The notes beneath the pieces are model-generated. The model saw only the letters and a list, made by a program, of their open reading frames with translations, had not been told where the DNA came from and searched no databases. Source: Pseudomonadota bacterium (GTDB lineage Bacteria; Pseudomonadota; Gammaproteobacteria; Burkholderiales; Rhodocyclaceae). Taken from it: DNA of 59,428 nucleotides. Positions 1-8,537 of this stretch are shown piece by piece (the first letter of the stretch is position 1; each line of letters starts with the position of its first letter). The stretch spans positions 1 to 59,428 of the forward strand of contig JAGTRY010000012.1 in the NCBI GenBank assembly GCA_018262235.1, written 5' to 3'. Both the position numbers and the translations under genes were made by a program.

Positions 1-1233
1 GGGCAGGGCGATGACGGCGTCGAGCATGTCGCGCTCGATGATCCAGCGGCGGATATTGGATTCACCGCTGCCTGCGTCGCCGGTAAACAGCGGTGAGCCG
101 TTGAAGACGATGGCGATCTTGGAACCGTCGCCGCCCTTGTTCGGCGCGGCGTGCATCTTGGAAATCATGTGCTGCAGGAAGAGCAGCGAGCCATCGTTGA
201 TGCGCGGCAAGCCCGCGCCGAAACGGCCTTGGAAACCTTGCGTGGCGTATTCCTCACGCACGAAGTCTTCTTCTGGCTTCCACTCCACACCGAAAGGCGG
301 ATTGGCGAGCATGTAGTGGAAGCGCTTGTCCTGGTGGCCGTCGTGCGGCACGAAGTTGTTGGCCTTGTTCTTGGCGCCCTTGATGCCCAGCGTGTCGCCA
401 TAGATGAGGTTGTCGATCGGCTCATCCTTGATCAGCAGATCGGCGCAGCAGATGGCGTAGGACTCGGGGTTGTATTCCTGGCCGAAGAGTTCGATGTGGG
501 CGTCGGGGTTCTTTTCGGTGATGTACTTCTCAGATTCCGACAGCATGCCACCCGTGCCTGCCGTTGGGTCATAGACGCTGCGGTAGATGCCTTTCTCGTA
601 AATACCCTCTTCACCGGTGAACAGCAGCTGCACCATCAGGCGGATGACTTCGCGCGGCGTGAAGTGGTCCCCGGCTTCTTCGTTGGCTTGCTCGTTGAAC
701 TTGCGCACCAGCTCTTCGAACAGATAGCCCATCTGCAAGTTACTGAGCGCCTTGGGCGAGAGGTCGATATCGCCTGAGCAGAATTCTTTGAGGATGAGGA
801 ACAGGCGATTGGCTTCGTCAAGCTTGGCAATCTCGGCCTCGAACTCGAACTTGTCGAAAATGTCTTTGGCGCGCGGCGAGAAGCCCTGGATGTAGGCGAT
901 CAGGTTGCCCGCGATGTTGGGGGCATCATCGAGCAGCTTTTCAAAGGTAAAGCCGCTGGTGTTGTAGAGCTCCTGCTTGCGGTCTTTGGCGGCGATGCGT
1001 GAGAGCGATTTTTCGAGCGCAGCGCCCTTGATACCCTTCTCTTCGAGTCGCTTTTTTTCGTCCAGCACCTTCTGCTTGTTCTCGGCCAGCACGAGGTCGA
1101 ACCGGCGCAACACCACGAGTGGCAGCATGACGCGACGATACTGTGGTGGTCGGTAGGGGCCGCGCAGCTTGTTAGCAATGTTCCAGATGAAGCCGACGAG
1201 GTTCTGATGTTGGGTAGATTGCGTTGGGTTCAT
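1..1233 (-). CDS. hsdM: Type I restriction-modification DNA methyltransferase HsdM (partial, element A)
   Basis: This is the N-terminal 411 residues of an adenine-N6 methyltransferase subunit; the 3' end lies off the left edge. The start is ATG at 1231-1233 (MNPTQSTQHQNL). An N-terminal helical HsdM domain (LVGFIWNIANKLRG) is followed by the SAM-binding segment DPTAGTGGM and the catalytic NPPF motif (MLANPPFGVEW). The protein methylates host DNA and partners HsdS and HsdR in a type I complex. It is clearly distinct from the HsdM at 21728-23242. It lies just inside the right end of element A and reads inward, which makes it cargo of that element. Its HsdS and HsdR partners would be expected to the left, outside the window. 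Confidence 0.93.
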   Translation of the reverse strand, partial: MNPTQSTQHQNLVGFIWNIANKLRGPYRPPQYRRVMLPLVVLRRFDLVLAENKQKVLDEKKRLEEKGIKGAALEKSLSRIAAKDRKQELYNTSGFTFEKLLDDAPNIAGNLIAYIQGFSPRAKDIFDKFEFEAEIAKLDEANRLFLILKEFCSGDIDLSPKALSNLQMGYLFEELVRKFNEQANEEAGDHFTPREVIRLMVQLLFTGEEGIYEKGIYRSVYDPTAGTGGMLSESEKYITEKNPDAHIELFGQEYNPESYAICCADLLIKDEPIDNLIYGDTLGIKGAKNKANNFVPHDGHQDKRFHYMLANPPFGVEWKPEEDFVREEYATQGFQGRFGAGLPRINDGSLLFLQHMISKMHAAPNKGGDGSKIAIVFNGSPLFTGDAGSGESNIRRWIIERDMLDAVIALP

Positions 1234-1281
1234 GGAAGCTGGAATTTCTGCAGATGTAGCGTGGATTTTATGACCTTAAAG

Positions 1282-1310
1282 AAAAACGGGACCTCTTGGT
1301 CCCGTTTTTT
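1282..1310. terminator. Bidirectional intrinsic terminator inside the right end of element A
   Basis: A perfect 7-bp stem CGGGACC/GGTCCCG with a TCTT loop is bordered by A-run and T-run on both sides, so it can work in both directions. It lies between the hsdM start and the TnsB-type sites of element A. The terminator at 25143-25167 has the equivalent place in element B. Confidence 0.85.
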
Positions 1311-1375
1311 TCAGTTTTTGTGTCAGTAGTTTTTCACTTACTTGTCACGGATTTCATCTTCTGTGTCACCCGACA
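1308..1375 (+). repeat. Right end of a second Tn7-like element (element A): three TnsB-type sites
   Basis: Three tandem units resembling TTTTCACTTACTTGTCACGG lie at about 1308-1326, 1331-1350 and 1352-1371, with CA starts at 1312, 1335 and 1355. The 23- and 20-bp spacing is exactly that of the right end of element B (25181, 25204, 25224). The array ends in CACCCGACA at 1375, directly followed by TCATC. Positions 1321-1380 match 25190-25249 at 54 of 60 bases. The rest of element A is outside the window. Confidence 0.88.
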
Positions 1376-1380
1376 TCATC
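1376..1380. repeat. 5-bp target site duplication (left copy), TCATC
   Basis: TCATC lies exactly between the right end of element A (GACA, 1372-1375) and the left end of element B (TGTC, 1381). The same five bases follow the right end of element B at 25245-25249. Five-base duplications are typical of Tn7-family insertion. Confidence 0.88.
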
Positions 1381-1514
1381 TGTCAGATGGCGAAGAACGT
1401 GAAAACACGCGGACTGAATTTCAAAGCGTTTTCCAATTTCTTTGTCATCTGAGTACTCCAGTTGTGACAGAGAAACTGCAAAGATCCAGAGTCTGTGTCA
1501 CTGATAGTGAAAAG
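1381..1514 (-). repeat. Left end of element B: three spaced TnsB-type sites
   Basis: Units in the orientation opposite to the right end lie at 1381-1406 (terminal, ends GTGAAAAC), 1461-1483 (TGTGACAGAGAAACTGC) and 1493-1514 (CTGTGTCACTGATAGTGAAA). The wide, uneven spacing contrasts with the packed right end, the same asymmetry as in Tn7. A weaker candidate, TGTGACACGGCTCAGCG, lies at 1530-1546. Positions 1515-1575 hold no gene. Confidence 0.8.
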
Positions 1515-1575
1515 TCCTGAAACCACGTCGTGTGACACGGCTCAGCGTCGTAATGATTGTACCGCCAATCCCGCT

Positions 1576-3969
1576 TCAGAAAAGGCTTCCAGGCTTGGAC
1601 AGGCCTCCAGCCACCCGATACCCCATCGCTCGATACCCGCGCTGGCGCTTGTCCCACATCCGCAGCAATGCCGGATGGCCTGTGTCGATGAAATCGATGA
1701 TCCGGACATCGGTCTTGGTGGCGTGCTCCCGATGCAAACGCCCTGCGTACTGCTGCAGGTTGCCCTTCCACGAGATCGGCATGGCCAGGATCAAGGTGTC
1801 GAGCGGCGGATGATCGAATCCTTCGCCGACCAGCTTGCCAGTTGCCAACAACACGCGCGGCGCATCCGGTGGCATCGCTTCGAGTTGCGCAATCAAGCCT
1901 GAGCGCAACTTCTTGGACATCCGTCCATGCATGCTGACAACAGGAAGCGCTCTCGCCTCAAGTGCTTGCCCAATAGCCTCGACATGCTCAGTTCGCTCGG
2001 TCAGGACAAGTACTTTCCGGCCTTGGCTGAATGCCTTTTCAACTTCGTCCGCAATCGCTTCAGTCCGTGCAACGTCTTCAGCCAGATGCCTGAAAACATC
2101 CTGAATCCGCGCCTCAGGCGCCACGGCAATGATCCGGTTGCAGGCACGTGGAATGACTTCCAGATCATGTGGCGCAGATTCAGCACGCGTGGCCTGATGC
2201 CGGATCGGGCCGCACTGCATGAAGATGATGGCCTGCTGACCATCGCGCCGGATGGGCGTTGCCGTCAGGCCCAACACATACCTGGCCTTGATCTGTTTGA
2301 GGATGGCTTCAAACGAGACGGCGCCGATGTGGTGACACTCATCGATGATGACTTGCCCGTAGTTCTCGACCAGTGGGTTGACCTCGCCTTGCCGCGACAG
2401 GGATTGCATGACGGCAATATCGATCACCCCAGTCGGCTTGGCTTTTCCGCCGCCAATCGTGCCCACCACGCCCTTGCCCACGCCCAAAAAACTCTGCAAC
2501 CGCTCCTGCCATTGCTTGAGCAGTTCGGTGCGGTGAACAAGGATCAAGGTGTTGGTTGCGCGCCGGGCAATGACCCCCGCTGCCGTCACGGTCTTGCCGA
2601 AGGCGGTCGGCGCGCAGAGCACGCCGAAATCGTGGGCCATCACCTCGGCTACCGCACGCTCCTGATCCGCACGCAACACACCAACGAAATTCAACTCGGC
2701 TGGCTGCCCAACAAATCGCTCATCGCGCAACTCAAGCCCGATGCCATTGCTTTTGAGCAAGTCCTCCACCGCATTCAGGCAGCCACGCGGCAGGGCGATG
2801 TGGCGGGGATAGTTCTCGGCACAGGCGATCACGCGCGGGGTATCCCACACGGACATCCGCATGGCTTGAGCCTGGTAGAACTTCGGGTTCTGAAACGCCG
2901 CAAGGCGAATCAGCCGATTGGCCAAAGCCGGCGGCAGGGCAGCCTTTTCAAAGTAGATGAGGTTGGCGAGGATGCCCGTCAAAGACTGGGGCAACGGGCC
3001 GGGAAGTTTCGGCGCTGTGGGCGCCGGCTTTTTCCAGGGCTCGGCGTAGTCCTCTTCGTCGATGAAGCTCACATCCAGCGGGTGAGCGCCACCTGTCGCA
3101 CGGAAAATGACGGGCTCGATGTCGTGAAACGACATACGCTCCAGTGAGGTAAGAAACGCCCACTGATCCGGATACGGCTTCAACTGCTCATCCACAAACA
3201 CGCTGCAGTCACGCTCCCGCGCAGCTTTCTGCAATGGCAGGGCGATCAGGTTGCCAAACCCGCCCTTGGGCATGCTGTCCTGATTCGGAAACAGGTGGTC
3301 GTAGGAGGTGAGTTGTAGTTGCCGCGTGCGCGCACAGGTGAAACTGATGATCGCCGAACCCAGTCGGCGCGCATCCCGAGCGGAAACAGCGCTGGAGAAG
3401 AACACCCAGGCATGCGCACCCGCCCCTGAACGGGATATTTCCAAAGCAGCGGGCACACCGAGCTCTCGGCAGGATTGCAGGAAGGCCTTGGCGTCCTCGC
3501 GCCAGTCGGCTTCGTCAAAGTCAGCGGCCAGAAAATGGCAGGTGTCGTCTGCCAGCAGCGGATACACCCCAATGATGTGCTCACCGGCCAGGTGGTCATA
3601 AACGATGGAATCCGTCAGCGGCACGAACAGCCGCTTGCTGCACTCACCGCACTTGATGCGCGGCTTCTCGCAGACCCCGGCCCGCCATTCATTGGCGCAG
3701 GTCGGGCTGTAGCCTGACTTGCCGGAGGTTTTGCTTTCCCACCGGACAGGATAGACATCATCCCGACCCCTAAAGAGGCGCCGGAACAAAGCCACCTTCT
3801 CGGCAGGCGTCAGTCGGGACGTTTCGAGGGTTTTGGCCAGTGCTGATGACGGCGCTGGTATGGATACGGTTTCAGGAACGCGCCACTCGATTCCATGCGC
3901 TTCAAGCAATGCGATCAGGCGAGCGTTTTCAGCGTGTAGTGCTGTCAGCGAGGCTTGATCTGCAGACAT
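1576..3969 (-). CDS. TOTE-type primase-helicase (DEAD/DEAH-family helicase with AEP primase domain)
   Basis: A 797-residue two-part protein. Residues ~50-330 resemble the archaeo-eukaryotic-type primase domain of TOTE conflict systems: a Cys cluster (CEKPRIKCGECSKR), the acidic pair in FLAADFDEADW and the SGAGAHAW motif. Residues ~430-790 form a superfamily 2 helicase: Walker A APTAFGKT, DECH box IIDECHH, motif III GLTATP and motif VI QYAGRLHRE. TOTE systems are proposed anti-invader systems built from such enzymes; whether this one acts alone is inference. It is the leftmost cargo gene and its stop is about 60 bp from the last clear TnsB site. I see no separate nuclease gene beside it. Confidence 0.85.
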   Translation of the reverse strand: MSADQASLTALHAENARLIALLEAHGIEWRVPETVSIPAPSSALAKTLETSRLTPAEKVALFRRLFRGRDDVYPVRWESKTSGKSGYSPTCANEWRAGVCEKPRIKCGECSKRLFVPLTDSIVYDHLAGEHIIGVYPLLADDTCHFLAADFDEADWREDAKAFLQSCRELGVPAALEISRSGAGAHAWVFFSSAVSARDARRLGSAIISFTCARTRQLQLTSYDHLFPNQDSMPKGGFGNLIALPLQKAARERDCSVFVDEQLKPYPDQWAFLTSLERMSFHDIEPVIFRATGGAHPLDVSFIDEEDYAEPWKKPAPTAPKLPGPLPQSLTGILANLIYFEKAALPPALANRLIRLAAFQNPKFYQAQAMRMSVWDTPRVIACAENYPRHIALPRGCLNAVEDLLKSNGIGLELRDERFVGQPAELNFVGVLRADQERAVAEVMAHDFGVLCAPTAFGKTVTAAGVIARRATNTLILVHRTELLKQWQERLQSFLGVGKGVVGTIGGGKAKPTGVIDIAVMQSLSRQGEVNPLVENYGQVIIDECHHIGAVSFEAILKQIKARYVLGLTATPIRRDGQQAIIFMQCGPIRHQATRAESAPHDLEVIPRACNRIIAVAPEARIQDVFRHLAEDVARTEAIADEVEKAFSQGRKVLVLTERTEHVEAIGQALEARALPVVSMHGRMSKKLRSGLIAQLEAMPPDAPRVLLATGKLVGEGFDHPPLDTLILAMPISWKGNLQQYAGRLHREHATKTDVRIIDFIDTGHPALLRMWDKRQRGYRAMGYRVAGGLSKPGSLF

Positions 3970-4124
3970 GGCGCCAAATCGAGCTAATGAAGCTGGAGGT
4001 CATCAGAGGGCTGAGTCTCAACCTGCATCGCGCCCATGACTTCCACCGGAAAATCCTTCAGATCGAGAGTCACGATAGACCGATTTCGTGCCAAAGATCG
4101 TGACCATTTCTACAGGATGGCCTG

Positions 4125-4718
4125 TCATTTGGGCTTGGGACCAAAGATCTTTGAAAAAACTGTGTGTTTTGCGTCGCGCCAAGTTCTAGGCAAGTCACCA
4201 TTGATCTCAAGAGCGCCATAAATGTCTCTCACCAAATCAGGGGAAACCACTTTGGCAGAACGTAGTTTGTCCAAAAGCTCAAAACCATGCCAGATAGCGA
4301 TGCCGAATTCTGCCGCGAGTGCATGCATCCCAAGATCGTCTGTAACGATGATCGCAGGCTTCACCTGCCCAAGTGCCAGCAACCAGCAATCTGTGGGCCC
4401 CGGTGGAGATCGTCCGCCTGAAGCATACGCTTCTGGATCCGCCAGTACCCAACCATGCAGCACGCTTTGGGCCGCCTGAATACTTGCCTTCTCTTCTGCA
4501 CTCAAACGAATCTGCTTAGCGAGTCGTTCGCTCGCAAACTCCTGCCCGTCAAACCACGGATAGGTGGCCCTCAACCTTGGGCTCCGATGAACCTCATCCT
4601 CTACGGATTTGTGAATCGTGAGGACATAGCCCTTCTGCCCGAACTCGATCCCCACCGCTGGCCTGACACGCTTTGCTAATCGGAGATAGGCATTTGTATC
4701 AAGCAGAACCAGCGTCAA
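4125..4718 (-). CDS. PIN-domain protein, probable toxin/nuclease partner of the XRE-ImmA gene
   Basis: The 197-residue product shows PIN-fold acidic residues in order: LLDTNAYLRL near the N terminus, a central Glu in SVEDEVHRS, Asp in GPTDCWLLAL and the late pair in IIVTDDLGM. PIN domains are Mg-dependent ribonucleases, often toxins. Its ATG overlaps the stop of the upstream XRE-ImmA gene (4715-4718, ATGA), so the two are translationally coupled. The roughly 55 residues after the PIN core may be a helical partner-binding tail. RNase activity is inferred from the family. Confidence 0.8.
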   Translation of the reverse strand: MTLVLLDTNAYLRLAKRVRPAVGIEFGQKGYVLTIHKSVEDEVHRSPRLRATYPWFDGQEFASERLAKQIRLSAEEKASIQAAQSVLHGWVLADPEAYASGGRSPPGPTDCWLLALGQVKPAIIVTDDLGMHALAAEFGIAIWHGFELLDKLRSAKVVSPDLVRDIYGALEINGDLPRTWRDAKHTVFSKIFGPKPK

Positions 4719-5839
4719 CGACTTAGCTCTCCATGAAGCGCCACAGCGTCCTGCATCGGGATGTCCATAATCTGCTGAACATATCCCGAACCAGTCCCTT
4801 TACTCTTAATCATCCGCTGTAGCGCAATGAAGAATGCACTCCGAAATACGTTGTGCGCAGCTGCGACGTAGGCGGCTGGTTCAGGAGGGGTCGGCTCGAA
4901 CAAAATTTCGCTAATCAGCTTTCCACGCTGGCTGTTACGAATCGCATGAATATCGGTTTCTTTAGTACGCAACAACGGCAACCCGTGAGCTCTAGCGTAG
5001 TTGTTGATTTCACGGAACACGCTGAATAGGGAAATGCTGTGAGCATTCGCTTGCCGCTGCATCTCCCGGATCTCGCCTGCTGGCGTACCTTGCTTAACCG
5101 CTTGGGGATACGCGGCCTCCGCTAGGGATTTCGGGAAGAGAAGTGCACCGGCCAGTGCATCTGCGAAGTCCTCACCCTCATCCTTGCCGGCTAAATCAGG
5201 CGTGTAGACGTGCGCTAATTCGTGGGCCATCCAGAATTTGAAGTCTTCCAGACGCGTATCCAGATTTAAGAAGATGAAAGTCACCTGTTCCTGACGAAGC
5301 AGGATGTGCAACGCATTCTTGTGGTTCTGCTTTTCACCCCAGAGCACCGGCACAATAACTGCACCGTTGGTCCCAAACTGATCTATTAAATGTTCGTAGG
5401 ACAACACAGCCTGACCACCGAGCCCAATTCGCCCTCTAACCTCGGCGGCCACCGCTTGAAGGGCATCATATTGGGTTGTCGGGGAGGGGATCTGCACTCG
5501 GAGCGAACGCAACTCCGGCAAAAACGGCACTAAGGGCTTTAGCAGCGACCCCATGGCGATCGCCTGGAGGACGTGTGCGTCGGTTGTCTTGGCTCCACCC
5601 TTCTTGCGGAAAGCAATAACGGGTTGGTCCTTCGTGGACGCCTGGACCAGCTCAGCAAAAGTGAGCTTAAGCAATGTAGCTAGCTTGAGCAGCTTGTCAG
5701 GACGAGGAAAATCAGCGCCCTTGATCCAATTTGTCACTGCTTGTGCTGTTACATCAAGCTCGGATGCCAGATCCTTCTGCGTCCACCCGCGAGCCTGTAG
5801 TGCCTGCTTGAGCTTTTCACTCTGGATGACTTTTTGCAT
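4715..5839 (-). CDS. XRE-family HTH / ImmA-IrrE metallopeptidase fusion
   Basis: A 374-residue protein from ATG at 5837-5839 (MQKVIQSEKLKQAL); a longer reading to 5887 is possible but less likely. Residues 5-60 form a Cro/C1-type helix-turn-helix (WTQKDLASELDVTAQAVTNW). Residues ~200-270 carry the ImmA/IrrE zinc-protease motif [12 protein letters not shown] with the downstream acidic stretch EDFADALAGALLFP. Such proteins commonly act as repressor/antitoxins destroyed or activated by proteolysis. The gene overlaps the PIN gene by 4 bp, giving a toxin-antitoxin-like pair; this is inferred from arrangement. Confidence 0.85.
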   Translation of the reverse strand: MQKVIQSEKLKQALQARGWTQKDLASELDVTAQAVTNWIKGADFPRPDKLLKLATLLKLTFAELVQASTKDQPVIAFRKKGGAKTTDAHVLQAIAMGSLLKPLVPFLPELRSLRVQIPSPTTQYDALQAVAAEVRGRIGLGGQAVLSYEHLIDQFGTNGAVIVPVLWGEKQNHKNALHILLRQEQVTFIFLNLDTRLEDFKFWMAHELAHVYTPDLAGKDEGEDFADALAGALLFPKSLAEAAYPQAVKQGTPAGEIREMQRQANAHSISLFSVFREINNYARAHGLPLLRTKETDIHAIRNSQRGKLISEILFEPTPPEPAAYVAAAHNVFRSAFFIALQRMIKSKGTGSGYVQQIMDIPMQDAVALHGELSR

Positions 5840-5969
5840 AGCACAGCAATTATGGTGAAGTCCTGACAACAAATCAAGTTTAATCAAGCGGCGTTGTTTG
5901 CTTCATGGATTCGATCTCTGGTGTTTCCATGGTTTAGACCAACTTCTCGCCGTGTTATCAGATGACTAC
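5840..5969. other. Intergenic gap between the tns operon and the XRE-ImmA gene
   Basis: No ORF, terminator or clear promoter is recognised in these 130 bp. They must hold the promoter of the XRE-ImmA/PIN pair unless that pair is read from the tns operon upstream. Confidence 0.4.
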
Positions 5970-6701
5970 TCATGACGGCTTCTGATGCGATATGCCGCCA
6001 CTTTGGGCGTTTTTCAGGATCCGAAGATCGGCTTTGAGATCTTTGAGACGCCTGCTGTCGGTGATACCCAAAGGGTTGGATGTCGCCATCCCGTCACGCT
6101 CCGATGACTCCCGCTCCAGCTCTTGGTGGTACTCCCTCAACATCCCGACGGCTTTGTCTAGGGGCAATCCATCGACCCAACGCTGAAACACTAGGCGCCC
6201 ATACTTGGTTGGCTCGGTGCCCTCTGCAGCGCAAATCTCAAGAGACTTCTTCAGAGCGAGCCTTCTCGCCGAAGTGGGCTCTTTGCCCAAGAACGCCGGA
6301 TCAATGACGCCTCTCAGGCGCCGATCCGTGAACAAGGTTTCGAGCGACGCTGGCTCAACGCTCAGACCGGGCTCCTGCCGGCGGATCACCTCGATTACAA
6401 GCTCCAGCCGCAGTGTTGTGAGCAAGCGATGCTGCTCATCTTCGGACAGGTCCATCATTCGCATCGGCCGGCCTCGCTGAGCGGACAGCACCCGCAAAGT
6501 CACACACATGAGCGCTCGAATACACCCCTCTAGGTGCTGCAGCTCATCGTCCTGGCAGTTCTGAAAAACTGCCGAATCCCGAGCAAGCAGCGCCAACCAG
6601 TGCATGGGCAAATTCCTGGGAACCGCAAACTCCGGCGGGTTCTGGTTCAATGCTGCTTCCAGCTGAGCCAGATCCGTTATTGGAAGACCACGTAGGTTCA
6701 T
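5970..6701 (-). CDS. Unrecognised protein coupled to tnsD (possible transposition accessory)
   Basis: A 243-residue, largely helical and charged protein with no signal peptide, membrane segment or nuclease motif I can identify. Its start overlaps the stop of the long TniQ gene (6698-6701, ATGA), so it is the last gene of the tns operon, where accessory factors often sit. The C-terminal ~60 residues (around SRRLKDLKADLRILKN) look like a coiled-coil tail. It does not resemble TnsE as far as I can tell. A role in transposition is inferred only from position. Confidence 0.6.
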   Translation of the reverse strand: MNLRGLPITDLAQLEAALNQNPPEFAVPRNLPMHWLALLARDSAVFQNCQDDELQHLEGCIRALMCVTLRVLSAQRGRPMRMMDLSEDEQHRLLTTLRLELVIEVIRRQEPGLSVEPASLETLFTDRRLRGVIDPAFLGKEPTSARRLALKKSLEICAAEGTEPTKYGRLVFQRWVDGLPLDKAVGMLREYHQELERESSERDGMATSNPLGITDSRRLKDLKADLRILKNAQSGGISHQKPS

Positions 6702-8536
6702 GTTTGCTCCTCCTGTGAAAAGATTTCGGTACGTCGAAAGAAATACTGCCTGGCACCATCAACCTGAGGCCCCGTTACCGGTCTAACCGTCAGCTCCCGA
6801 AGAAGGCGTCGTGGTGCTTTGCCGGATCTGGCAGAAAGCTCCGACAAGGAGACGTAGTCCGACTGAAACCGCTGCAGCGATTCAAGGCAGACCCGGAACC
6901 CCGCTTGAGGGACGTGCTGTGCAGAGATCAGCCCACGGCGCACAAGTTGGTAGGTCACTTCTTGCTTGAGGCCCAATGCAGTAGCTGCCTGATCGACCGA
7001 TACGGACTGTCCCTCAGCAGTACGACGCTTGGTGAGCCACGCGTGAGCCGTGGCTCGCGAGAGCAGAGAATCGCCCAGAATTCCTGAAGAACCGTATGCG
7101 TGATAAGCAGTCAGGTGCCCGTCACGAATGGCTTGCACCAACGCCACGAATTCATCCGGCGTCAGGCGCCAAGTTTTCAGGACGATTCGTAACGACGTGC
7201 CATCATCAATGTCACGTCCAACAACGATCCTCCCAAGCAAGCTTTCGACGCTCCGCGATTGAATCCGCCACGGCAAAGCCCTTTGCAGTTCTGGATCCAC
7301 GGCCAAGATCAGAACACCCGCGTCAATCAACATACGTACTCGTTCCCGCGACAAGCCGAGACGCTTGGCAGCCTGTCTCAGGTCGAGAAGATCTGAACCA
7401 AGCTTTCGAAGCAGATCGACCTGGTCTGAGGACACCGTTTGTGTTGTCCTGCCGGAGGGCAAGCGAATGCCCTCGGACTTGATTTGGCTTCCCCGCATGA
7501 ACGTGCGTATCAAGGCAGGCTGTAGCTTGGATTCATGCGCGATCTGCTTGAGGGTCAGCTTGGGATGAGTGGTAATCGTCGCTGTGCTCAAGCACCGATT
7601 CCGGCGATTGATCGTTCCCCACCAGCAACGCTTCAGGTGGTCTTCGAAAGCGTCCCGAAGAAACTGGAACTCCGCCTCAGCAAGGTCCTTGTAGATCGTG
7701 CGATACAGAAGCCCGTAGGTCTTTCGGATGCTGGTTGATCGTGCCGAAACGCACTGACGCGCCAGCAACAACGCTTCAAACTGCGACGGCCAGTCGATGA
7801 ATAATTCCGCAACGGACATCAACAGACGCGAAGCGACTTCCAGGCGGTACAGCCCGGCAATCTGACCGGGTCGAGTTGGCTCGACACCCAGCTCAAACTG
7901 CCCCAAGTATCGGATTAAGCGATCCCACCCATTGGGCGACAGATCGGGGATGCTCTCCGCAGAATGCTCATGCATCCGTTCAGATTGAATGGCCGCCTGA
8001 ACCTTCAGGACACTATCCGGGGCAGCGCGGTGGACCGCACCAGAAAGTCTTGCACCACACCGACAGTGTTCGAAGTCAGCACGCCGCTGTGTTTGCCGTT
8101 CCCCGCACACATAGCACGTATCGTACAGCCAGGATCTATGCCTTATACATACACACGACAGCATCTTCGTCCATGCGGCACGCAGATAAGGCTGCTCCAC
8201 CAAGCACTCAGGACACCAGCGCACATAGTGATGGTTGAATCTCGGCTGCAAACCATTCAGCGCGGCAAGCTCGTGCACTGGCAGGCGTAGTCCCTTGGCC
8301 AGCATTGCGAGCCAACCAGCTCCCTTCCTGAGCGCAGCATTCTTCAGGCTCTGGATCGATTCATAACCGTTGGCATGCGCAACCCGAGCCAGATAACCAA
8401 CAATGGACTCGTCCGCACATGGCCGGGGGCGTACCGGAAGCCGCCACAGTTGCCGCCAGTGATACCCCCCAACTTCTACTCTGGTTGGCCTCCATCTGGC
8501 GGCGTGTTTGGCTTCCGTCGGCGCGCTAGTCTGCAT
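6698..8536 (-). CDS. tnsD: TnsD-like long TniQ, probable gyrB attachment-site selector
   Basis: A 612-residue TniQ-family protein. The N-terminal TniQ domain (~30-190) has the zinc-ligand pattern WCPECL, C-x-RH, CYVCG and CRCG. The rest holds at least four helix-turn-helix-like stretches (LTLKQIAHESKLQPALI, LRQAAKRLGLSRERVRML, VDQAATALGLKQEVTYQL and SLSELSARSGKAPRRL), as expected for sequence-specific DNA reading. TnsD of Tn7 binds the glmS 3' end and recruits TnsC. Here the same role at the gyrB 3' end is inferred. It follows the short tniQ by 1 bp. Confidence 0.87.
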   Translation of the reverse strand: MQTSAPTEAKHAARWRPTRVEVGGYHWRQLWRLPVRPRPCADESIVGYLARVAHANGYESIQSLKNAALRKGAGWLAMLAKGLRLPVHELAALNGLQPRFNHHYVRWCPECLVEQPYLRAAWTKMLSCVCIRHRSWLYDTCYVCGERQTQRRADFEHCRCGARLSGAVHRAAPDSVLKVQAAIQSERMHEHSAESIPDLSPNGWDRLIRYLGQFELGVEPTRPGQIAGLYRLEVASRLLMSVAELFIDWPSQFEALLLARQCVSARSTSIRKTYGLLYRTIYKDLAEAEFQFLRDAFEDHLKRCWWGTINRRNRCLSTATITTHPKLTLKQIAHESKLQPALIRTFMRGSQIKSEGIRLPSGRTTQTVSSDQVDLLRKLGSDLLDLRQAAKRLGLSRERVRMLIDAGVLILAVDPELQRALPWRIQSRSVESLLGRIVVGRDIDDGTSLRIVLKTWRLTPDEFVALVQAIRDGHLTAYHAYGSSGILGDSLLSRATAHAWLTKRRTAEGQSVSVDQAATALGLKQEVTYQLVRRGLISAQHVPQAGFRVCLESLQRFQSDYVSLSELSARSGKAPRRLLRELTVRPVTGPQVDGARQYFFRRTEIFSQEEQT

Positions 8537-8537
8537 A

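Noticed and set aside
1530-1546. Fourth TnsB-type site at the left end
   Set aside because: It keeps the GTGACACGG part but loses the TTTTCACT half, so I list it only as weak.
1927-3147. Long plus-strand ORF opposite the TOTE gene
   Set aside because: The minus-strand frame has complete helicase and primase motifs; the antisense frame has none.
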